Of a DNA stretch of 64,000 bases, positions 55,497-64,000 are shown one piece after another; position 1 is the stretch's first letter; each line of letters starts with the position of its first letter. The notes under the pieces are model-generated. The model was given only the letters and a program-made list of their open reading frames with translations. It searched no databases and was not told the origin of the DNA. This DNA is from Anas platyrhynchos (taxonomy: Eukaryota > Chordata > Aves > Anseriformes > Anatidae), in the NCBI RefSeq assembly GCF_047663525.1, contig NC_092587.1, positions 143,646,001-143,710,000 on the forward strand. Reading direction: 5' to 3'. The translations under genes were made by a program, and so were the position numbers.

Positions 55497-56035
55497 GAAT
55501 CACACGAAGTGGCTGAGGCTGTCAGGGCCCTGTGGAGGCCACCATGCCCCAGCCCTGCCCCAGCAGGGCCACCCAGCGCAGGCTGCCCAGGCCCATCTCC
55601 AGGCGGCTTTGGAAGGCCTCCAAGGAGGAGACCCCACAGCCTCTCCGGGCAGCCTGTGCCAGGGCTCCTCACCCGCACAGCACAGAGCTCCTGGGGCTCA
55701 GGGGGAGCCTCCTGGGGGCTGGTTGTGCCCAGGGCCTCTGGTCCTGGCACTGGGCACCTCTGACAAGAGCCTGGCTCCGTCCCCTCTGCACCCTCCCCTC
55801 AGACATGGATGAGATCCCCCTGAGCCTCCTCTTCCCCAGGCTGGGCAGTCCCAGCTCTCAGCCTCTCCTCCCAGGAGAGCTGCTCCAGGCCCTCCATCAC
55901 CTTGCTGACCCTGCTTGGACTCTATGCAGTATGTCCAGGGCTCCCATGTACTGGGGGCTCAGAAGCGGACTCAGTGCTCCAGGTGTGGGGAGCACTTCCC
56001 CTCCCAAAGGGAAGGCTCCCTTCCCTTTTCCATGT
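55497..56035 (-). mobile_element. CR1 LINE fragment next to the LIMS1 promoter, minus orientation
   Basis: It carries the same CR1 3' sequence as the copy at 3,783-4,716. By eye there are about a dozen differences over the first roughly 400 bases. The 5' truncation point is near 56,035, about 375 bases upstream of the LIMS1 start codon. The 187-codon frame 55,532-56,095 is a by-product of this repeat. Confidence 0.88.
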
Positions 56036-56264
56036 AATTTATTTACGTCTGCGTACAGAAACACACTCCCGATTTTGCTACCCTTGTACCCCTAACCGTG
56101 GCAAGCAACACCGAACCACGCCAAGAAGGCAGCAAGGCAGCAAACAAAAGCCCGGTGGTGTTCCTGCGCTTCCACACTTGCAGCTCTGCCCTGAGGCAGG
56201 CTGGGGGGGGGACCTGTGGCACCCCAACACGCAGCACCGAGGACCACCGACCCTTTTTTCCCCC

Positions 56265-57010
56265 AGCCCCCGGGCTGAGGCGAGCTCTGCCTGCGGGGGG
56301 CCGGGAGCGGGGCCGGGGGCGGTGCGGGCCACGGGCGCCCCCCGGCGGCGGCAACGGCGGCGGCGCGGGGCTGCGGGGGGGCGGCGGGCGCCCAGCGCCA
56401 TTACAGCGGGATGCTGGGGGTGGCGGCGGCGGGGATGACCAACAGGTAGGAGGAGATGGCGGCCGGGGGCTGCGAGGGCTTGGAGACGGGAGATTCCGCC
56501 CCGGGAGGCGATGCCGGGGAGCCCGTGGGTGTTTGGTGTGGGTTGGTGCCTGCCCCGCGCTTACCGGGCGGCGGGGAGGGACGGGGGGGGGGGACGGACG
56601 TGGAGGGAAAGCTTGGAGAGTCCTTGGGGAGCGTTACCTGCAGGGAAAAAGGTTACTGGGAATGGGGTAGGGGAAGCAAAGTCTGCTCTGTTAATTGCCC
56701 GGCGCTTCGGAGCCTCGCCCATTGTAAACGTTTCTCGGGAAGAGCCAGCCCGAATCACAGCCCTCGGCGAGGGCTGCACGGGCACGGGGCAGGCTGGGGC
56801 CGGGGGAGGGGGAAGCAGGAGCCGCTCCGGGACGACCTGCGCCTGCCTCGTCCTTTTTTGAGCCCCTTCCCGAGCCCTCTTGCTCCTCGGGGACCACCAG
56901 CAGCAGCAGCAGCGAGCCCCGGGGTGCAGCCGTGGCACCCCACGTCCCCGCCACGTGGCGTGGGGCTGGGGGCGAGCCCCCAGGTCTGAGCCTCGCTGCC
57001 CTGCACGCTT
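56265..57010. promoter_or_regulatory. LIMS1: CpG island promoter of LIMS1 (alternative first exon)
   Basis: A very GC- and CpG-rich block contains GGGGCCGGGGGCGG and CGGCGGCGGCGCGG and surrounds the first coding exon, which is at 56,411-56,445. No TATA box is seen upstream. An ACGTGGC heptamer lies downstream at 56,953-56,959. Upstream it is bounded by the CR1 at 55,497-56,035. Confidence 0.75.
56411..56445 (+). CDS. LIMS1: LIMS1 (PINCH1) alternative first coding exon, partial gene
   Basis: LIMS1 is a five-LIM-domain adaptor of the ILK-PINCH-parvin complex at integrin adhesions. This exon encodes MLGVAAAGMTN plus two bases (AG) before the donor GTAGGAGG. The human isoform begins MLGVAAGMTHSNMANALAS as I recall it, so the match is near exact, with one extra Ala and Asn for His; AG joined to a T would restore the Ser. 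The exon sits in a CpG island, on the same strand and directly after GCC2, as in human. The LIM-domain exons are not in the window, and other first exons known in human were not found here. Confidence 0.8.
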
Positions 57011-60000
57011 GTTAAAGGTAAGGTGGCTCCGTGCTTACAGGGCTCACTGCTTGTATTTCACACGCTTAGCTTTCTTATTGGGGTGCCGGAGCTGCCCATC
57101 TGGGCTTCTTTATGCTCTCTGTGTTATTCCCCTGTTGCTGGGAGCAGCCCAGGTGACAGCAGTGGTGCTGCGGGCATCCAGCCCCACACAGGTGCTTCGC
57201 CTCTCCAGGTGAGCGCAGCCATCGCCTGCTTCACTGAAGCTGTCGGTGTCGGGCCGGTGGCACTGCTGCTACACGCTCCCCAGGGCGTGAGCTCAGCTAC
57301 ACCCCTGGCACCGCCAAAAATTTTGGGACAACGTCAGGCCGGGGCCTCCGCGTGCAGAAACTTGCCGCGGTGAAGCAGGCAGAGCGTGCCGGCGGGGAGC
57401 CCACCTCCCTCCTGGCTGCACGGGGAGGAAGTTTCTGCAGCACAAAACAAGCGTGGTTCCTCCTGCGCCTCTCTTCTCCTTGTATTATTTTGGTCATGTT
57501 GTCATTGGAAGGAGGTGAAGACTCTGGGTGGTAGCAGGGCTGTGCCAGGGCAGAAGGTGCTGGTCATCGGGGGCGTGAGGCTGCGGAGCTGCCTTCGGGT
57601 CACGCAGCTGTGCTAGGTTCAGTGTAAAACTAACGCCAAGGTCCACGTGAAATGTATTGTGAGTTCTGAGGGGAGGGGATTCAAAATCAGTGCATTTGAA
57701 TTCCTGTTTGAATCAGCGGAAGAGAACCAAAAAGGGAAAGAATGACTTGAGGTTTCCCTCCAGACCTGTGTACGGAGGTGGAGCAGACATCTGGTCAGTA
57801 TGTTCTCTGAAATTCTGTTCTTTCTAACTTAATATATCTTTTCCGCTTTATGGATGCTTTTTGAGCTCCAGTTGCTGCCACTGCTTTTGTTTTTGCAATG
57901 CGAGGAGCCTGCAGGCTGTAACCTGAATGCATGTAACCCCAGGGCACTGCTGTGGGAGCTCAGTGTCAAACAGAGGAAGAAGGTCTTCCACGGGGGAGAG
58001 GGGTTTTTTGGGTGGTGTGGGATGTGCCATTGGGATGATGCTGGGCAGCAGTTTGTCGCTGGATTGCTGAGTGTGCTGAGTTTGTCCGGATTGCTGAGTG
58101 TGCATCCTGGTGCTGAGAGATACTTGCTATAACGCACGCTTGCTTCATAGTTGTTATAAATGTTATAGATTCAATCAAAAATGCACTCAGCATCCAACAT
58201 ATGAATGTAAGATGTAAGAAGTGTGATGCTTGGATCGAGAGTGCATGAGTTGTAGGGCTTTTTTTTTTGGCGGGGGCACAGGAGGGGGACCACAGGCTGA
58301 GTTTTGTGGGCAGCTTTTCCAGCTGGTTGTGTTGAATTCATCTTGATGTGTTATTGTTGGAATAAGTTTCTTACGGGATTCAGAGAAAAATATTAGCTTG
58401 CAGCTCAGAGCTTTTATTATCTTAAACATTTGTAGTTTCCTAATGCAAACTAAGTTTTTCTTTGGGGTAATAAATCCAGGCCAGTGTGCAGTCAGATACT
58501 GAACAAAGCAAGCTCCTCTTTATTTACAGAATACTTGTGTTTGAGAAATTAGTGTAGACTCATTGGATTTACAGCTCTTGCTCGTGTGAAGCTGAAAACT
58601 GTGGGCACTTCCTAGTGCTACTGGCTTTGGAAGGCATTGATAAGACAAACAAGAAGCTGTAGGTGATCCTGGAGTTAAATCACAGCAGTCTTTTTCTTAG
58701 AACTGGCTCTGGATGGCTTCTGCAGGGGAACCATTTAATGGCCCATAATGCACGGAGCATCATCACTTGCATAGTTAACAAATTCTTTTTCAAGTTACAA
58801 TAAAATATTTATTATCAAAGCACTTAAGGCAGGCTATTCCGCTCTTGCAATTGTGGTTTTGTACTGTGTTGGGCTAGACATCCCGATTCATCTGTATTTT
58901 GTTCGTCCCAAATCCAAGTTGAAAGGTTTTTTGCTGTGTCGTTTGATGCAGTCTCTTACTGCGTTCCGGGGTGGGGACGCTTTAACTATTATCTGTGCTC
59001 AAAGCAGCCTGACAGTTGGTGGGAAAATCACTTACGTAAGGTCTTTCCATGATGGCAGGTGCTGATGATGAGGAAAATCGAAATGACAGTTGTGTTTTGA
59101 CAGCTGAAGTTGTACGTTGTCTAAGCCATCCACAGCGTGAATCGGGCACATGTATGTGCTCTGTTGTTTTTGTCATTGTGGAGATGTGCTACAGAGCACA
59201 TCCCCGATACAGCTTGTGCACAGGCGCTGGTGTTGAGGCGGAAACGTGCTTTAAAAGAGTGAAAGAAGGATGGGAATGTCCTAATTCAGCTTGACAATTG
59301 GAGAAAGCAGAACAGAAGACTGTGCCCTGGGGGAAATACTTTTCTGCAAATTAGGACACTCCTTTGCAATTACTTCAGCGCTTCCCATTCCCAAAGTGTC
59401 AAAATATTTATGGAAATGCTTACTTAAGTTCTTGTGAGCAGATAAAAGAAAGTCAAGATAATGTAATTTACATGGCTGGTTATATGTGCCTCGACAACCC
59501 CTTATGTGGGACAGTTTAATGGATTTGTCTCAATGCATAGAGACTGTTGGTGAATTCTCTGGGACAGAAGCTGGTGGTCTGTCTAGGGGCAAGCTGTCTA
59601 CGAGCCACATGGACCTCGTCTCTACCTGAAACCACGTTCCTCCTGCACTGAGAAGTGTGTAAATGGTCTGGAGCACTTCTCTAGGATGCATGAAGAACAG
59701 TGTCATCACCCAGTTTTATGCTCTGCGTTTGTCGTGTTTCTCAATCCCTGCTTGCATTAAATAGTTTGAAGACCTAAGCGTGCACCGGTGGATGGGCTTC
59801 TGATGGATCAAAAGCTAAAGTGATGGGAGCGTTGAGTTAAAATCTTGGGGAGTATTACTCAGGTCATGGGTGGGGCTAACTGGGTAAACTAAGACCGTGT
59901 AATGACTTGATGCATGGCCTGGCCAGTCAGGGGAAGCGGCTGAGCTTAGAATTAAAAGGGTTTTCTATGTTAATGTGGTGTTTTACTGTGGTGGGGGGCA

Positions 60001-63000
60001 TCAGGAAGGACCACAGTGAAGCAGCAGGGTAATGCTGGCAAGTATTTGTGAGGCAGCGACATGGCAGGGTGGCTCCGGTCCAGACGTAGTGCTGGCACGC
60101 AGCAGCAGTGGGGTTGGTGTGGGGGGATAAGACTGCACACACAGATGGGTTCGGAGATGGCTCTGAGGAGAAAAGGGGGCTCTGTGAGGGTGCTGAGGAA
60201 TGGGTGGGCAGGGAGCCTTCCCCTCCTGTCCTTTCTCTCCCATCCCTGGCACGCTCAGCTGCAGGCTTGGGAGGCAGAAGCGTGGCTTGGCAGAGCCTGG
60301 ATGCGGCCCCGGCAGGCTGAGGGCTGAATCAGCAAAGCAGCCTGCGCTCACAAAACCCTCCAGCATCGGGAAGTGCTCCGTCGTGAGGAAACGCTCACGA
60401 ACTGGAGCGTATTTCGGTTCCCAGATGAAAACCATGCGCTTCCGAACTGCGTCGGTAGCAGGGCAGGCCCGCCTTTTGCCAGCGGGGAGGCTGACATGTG
60501 TGCTAGATTAAGTCCCTTATTTTCGCCAGGCCCCACTGGAGAGCGGGGTGAGGCTCTCCCTGTGGCAATGGCTTCCCAGCCCCGGGCCTGGCTGGCTCCC
60601 AAAAGCAGGGGGCACCGTCCAGGGCTAGGCCGGGGCCCTGCTCCCTCAGAGGGGGATTTTAATCGAGCCTGGGGAACTGACCCAGCTGGAAACTGGTGGG
60701 CAGATGTATGGGTTGGAAACCAGGTTTGGCTCGATCTGGGTTGATTCCTCACAATCTTGTGAACAGTGGTGATGATTGGGGTGGAAGGGAGATAGGTGCT
60801 TTGTCTGGACCGCGTAGCCACAGCCCTCAAGAGCAATGCTGAAGGTGGGGCTCCTGTGGGGAGCAGCTGGGGACCTGCAAAAGGACCGAGCACTGCTTGT
60901 TGGTGCCTGGACCTGTGGTGGATGCAAAGCAGGAAAGGGGGCACTTCCACACCCTGTTGGACTAACCAGGGTCGTTCAAGGAGGCCTGCCCAAGGGAAAC
61001 CACTCCTGTGGTTGTACCTATGGTATGGAGAACAGTGGTGCCTCAACACCAGTTTAAATCTATGTAAAATTTGTCAGCGTGGCTGACTTCAGCACAATCT
61101 GGTTTGAATTCAGGTTTGAATGTGCCAGGGGGGTCTCTTCACCCACTGCTTTCAGGCCCTGGAGGAACCATTGAAATAAATGGAGCAGCAGTCTCTGAAG
61201 GGGGCCATGCCTGCAGCATTGTTACACACCCCAGAAAACAATGGTGTTTTCTTCTCTCCTGTGTATGCAGTTGCAAGAGAGAGGCAATACTCCGGTTATA
61301 TTAAGAAGGAATCGAAGTGGATAATTTTAAAACTGCTGTTACCAAGAAAAAGCTGACTTCCGAAATCTTTGTTCCTTCATTCACATTTTTTCCTTTTTGT
61401 TAGCCAGCCTCAGGAAATGAGAACATTCTTTTGGCTTTCCATGCCTGAGTCACATCTTATATATATCTCCATATATATATAAAAGAATATGTTAAAACAT
61501 CTGGAGATGTTTGTTGCAAAGAGGTATTTGTTTTGTATTAGGGTCTCTGAGCTTTAAGTGTTTGCACAAAGTTGGATGTTCCCAGAGTTTCCCATACTTA
61601 TTTGGTTACAAGGATATGGATACTGCTGTCAGAAAAGCGCAGGGAAATATGCTGGTGACTCAGGGAACATACAAACAAGTAAAACCTTAAAAGAAAGTGA
61701 GAATTCGCTATTTTTTCTCAAAAATGTTAACTGTCAGAGAGGTTGTTTAATATCACTTGCATCCAAATCTGTATCTGTTTGATGTCTGCCAAGTGTACTT
61801 CAAAAAAAAAAAAGGTGTGAGGAGGAATATTCCAGTAGCTATTCTCCTGTTTGTAAAAATAAATAATCTTTTAATTACTTCCTTCCTTTTTTTTTCTGCT
61901 TTTAAAAAAAGCCACTACACCCATCTCTGCCACTGCTGACCCTTGCTTGGCCCCTGCAGCTCTGCGAGTGGGCGGCAGGGTCTCGCCGCCTTGCACCATG
62001 CTCTCAGCTCCTGCCTCCCACCGGGGTCAAATGGAGATCGTGAGACTTGGTTTAAAAAAAAAAAAAAAAAAAGAAAAATCTGTTTAGTCAAAGCCAAGGC
62101 CAAATGTTTAACTCTGGAGGGGGGTGGATAAGAAGAATAAAGAACATTTCCACCCGTAGATGTTTAATGTCACTGCACTGAGCATGGGAGAGCGGTGATG
62201 GAGGATGCCGCTGGTGACCCATGTGGCAAGCACTGGCGGAGGGGTAAAACAGGACAAACCACAGCACGACCAAATTCATGGTTCAGATAAGGAACTTCTC
62301 ACCGATTAAGTATTTTGATTATACCCTGTGTTTTCCTGTAGGTTTCTTTCATCTTTTATTGTCAATGGATTATAGTGGACTTAAAAAGGACTTGCTTGTT
62401 GAAATGGTTGTATAAATACGATCCTTGGGGTATGTGTTATTTAGAAAAGTACTTATCTTCCTGAAAAAAGAACTACCTCCTTTTGCCCCTTCAATGAGCT
62501 TGTTTGCCATTGTGTATCAAAGCAGTGAGATTTCTGTAACTGTATCAAAGAATAGTGGCTTATTGTTAATTGTTTAAAATAATCTCAGAGCCTGTGGGGC
62601 TTGTTCTTTTGGCTGATTTCCTGTTCGTTGAGAGACTGAAGAACTGTTTCAGGTTCTCATTTAAAAAAGAAAAAGGAGGGAAAAAAATAAAAAAGAAGGG
62701 AAAAAAACAAGGAAAAGAAAATTATAAAAGAAATCCTGGAACCAAGACAGTCCCTGGGGTAATCTCACAGATTTGCAGCCCTGTAATGAATCCCCCTCTG
62801 TTGTCATCTCTAACCAGCTATGGTTTCTCTTTTTCAAAGAGAAAAGCCCCTTTCTTTTCCCCCTGGCATCCACCTCCGGCGGCATCATCCCCCATTAAAT
62901 TGTGTCACCTAACACCATCCACCATGCTGTGCTGGGAACTCGATGTCTTGGGATGCTGGTGCCGAGCTGCTGGTTTGCCAGGCTGAGACGAGCTGCAGGA

Positions 63001-64000
63001 CATCTGGCAGGACAGCTTTGCCGTCAGGGGAAGCAACAGGGGAATGATAAAATATTCCCGGTGGCTCTCTTTCCCAGCAGGAAGCCCGGGCTGCATTAAA
63101 TCTATTGACATTCAAGAAGTTTAAGGTTGCTAATGATGTCTTTTTATAGAAGTTTTAGCGCAAATGTATTCTCAAGGTAGGACAGAACAGTGAAATAAGC
63201 ACTTTGTGTCATCTGAGGGAAAGTTCACCTAGTTATTTTTACCTGACAGACTTTGATAACGTAGCTGTGCAGGGGTTTGACTTGCAGAAATGGACTTGCT
63301 GCTAAGCCCACGAGCTCACAGGTAAAAAGATGCAGCACTGTGCTTTCTACACATGTACAGAAATAAACACTGGACTCTGCAGAAGCAAAATAATGGGGAA
63401 AATGCTGGGTTGTAAGCCACAGCGTTCCCAGCAGAGCTGCTGCTGCCATCATAAATGATCATTTGGGTGGTGGCCGTACAGTGCTGGGAAATCATAGAAT
63501 CATCTAGGTTGAAAAAAGCCTTCAAGATCACCAAGTCCAACCATCAACTTGACCTGCTAAGTCCCACCACTAAGCCATGTCCCTTGGTGCCGCATCCACA
63601 CGTCTCTAAAATGCCTCCAGGGATGGGGACTCCATCTCCTCCCTGGGCAGCCGACTCCAATTCCTGAAAAAATACTGCCTAATATCCAACCTAAAGCTCC
63701 CCTGGTGCAACTTGAGATTGTTTCCTCATGTCCTATCGCTTGCTACCTGAGAAAAGAGTCTTGACACCAAAAATATGTTCTGTCCTCCAAGAAGGCCGCC
63801 CGCACCGATGAAAATTGTATTTTGGTGTCACCCGGGTAGGCTTGAAGGATGCTGATGGTGATGGTACTCAGGTCAAGCAGAGGATTTTTCTCTCTCATGT
63901 TGAGTAATGCCCCTTGTTTGGTGTTTGCGTTACGGATACTTACCAGTTCTTCCCACCATGGCAGGGGGAGAATAAAATGAAAAACTCCTGAATGCACATT
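56446..64000 (+). other. LIMS1: LIMS1 intron 1 (runs past the window end)
   Basis: No LIM-domain coding sequence (CxxC-type repeats such as CERCKGGF) is present to the end of the window. The interval is moderately GC-rich at 56,450-57,620 and about 60,000-61,160 and AT-rich elsewhere. It includes A tracts (62,054-62,072), a purine-rich block at 62,664-62,732 and a CR1 at 63,490. Open frames, including 60,348-61,049 on the minus strand (233 codons), show no domain. Confidence 0.65.
63490..63770 (-). mobile_element. CR1 3' fragment in LIMS1 intron 1, minus orientation
   Basis: The + strand reads ATCATAGAATCATCTAGGTT, then CTTCAAGATCACCAAGTCCA, GCCTCCAGGGATGGGGACTC and CTCCCTGGGCAGCC. It goes on through the region resembling TCATGTCCTATCGCTTGCTA and CCTGAGAAAAGAG. 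The 5' boundary near 63,770 is approximate. Confidence 0.9.

Noticed and set aside
55532-56095. 187-codon plus-strand frame before LIMS1
   Set aside because: It lies in the CR1 fragment and reads its complement; it is not a gene.
56098-56989. Gly/Arg-rich frames of 177-190 codons across LIMS1 exon 1 and the start of intron 1, including an ATG at 56,456
   Set aside because: CpG-island composition keeps stop codons rare. The LIMS1 exon ends at 56,445 with a proper donor, and none of these frames resembles a known LIMS1 isoform.
60348-61049. 233-codon minus-strand open reading frame
   Set aside because: It shows no domain, signal or repeat pattern and lies in a GC-rich intronic patch; kept only as a composition note in the findings.
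61457-61486. TATATATAT-CTCC-ATATATATATA near-palindrome
   Set aside because: A short AT-dinucleotide run interrupted by CTCC; common low-complexity DNA with no supporting context.

Overview
The window looks like vertebrate nuclear DNA, most likely from a bird. The evidence is interspersed fragments of CR1 LINEs, many ending in the CR1 3' motif ATTCTGTGAT or its complement. It also has compact introns, no Alu- or B1-like SINEs that I recognise, long AT-rich stretches and sharp CpG islands at promoters. Gene order and exon structure match the conserved SULT1C - GCC2 - LIMS1 block (human 2q12.3), with all three genes on the + strand. No bacterial, phage or CRISPR-type sequence was seen.

Layout. 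Positions 1-9,200 hold no recognised gene and one 5'-truncated CR1 on the minus strand (about 3,783-4,716). Positions 9,204-15,960 hold an intact cytosolic sulfotransferase of the SULT1C family: seven coding exons, 307 codons plus stop, and a possible upstream 5'UTR exon. Positions 15,960-22,600 are intergenic with a CR1 tail. Positions 22,700-23,170 are the GCC2 CpG-island promoter, with GC boxes, a TATA-like box, a CACGTGGC element and a short upstream ORF ending in a start-stop codon pair. Positions 22,963-47,289 hold the complete coding region of GCC2 (GCC185): 23 coding exons that join in frame to 1,690 codons plus stop, followed by a 3'UTR to about 49,560. Positions 49,570-55,500 are intergenic with CR1 remnants. 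A young-looking CR1 (55,497-56,035) abuts the LIMS1 CpG island, which carries one alternative LIMS1 first coding exon (56,411-56,445). The rest, to 64,000, is LIMS1 intron 1 with one more CR1.

The genes are unrelated in function and share only conserved synteny. SULT1C transfers sulfate from PAPS in the cytosol. GCC2 is a trans-Golgi coiled-coil tether with a GRIP domain. LIMS1 (PINCH1) is a LIM-only adaptor of the ILK-PINCH-parvin complex at integrin adhesions.

No previously undescribed system is visible. The points most worth a second look are two atypical residues in key motifs of the sulfotransferase, a GC-AG intron in GCC2, the start-stop upstream ORF and Golgi-stress-type motif at the GCC2 promoter, and the CR1 next to the LIMS1 promoter. 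Exon boundaries were derived by hand from reading frame, splice consensus and recalled family sequences; no alignment was run.
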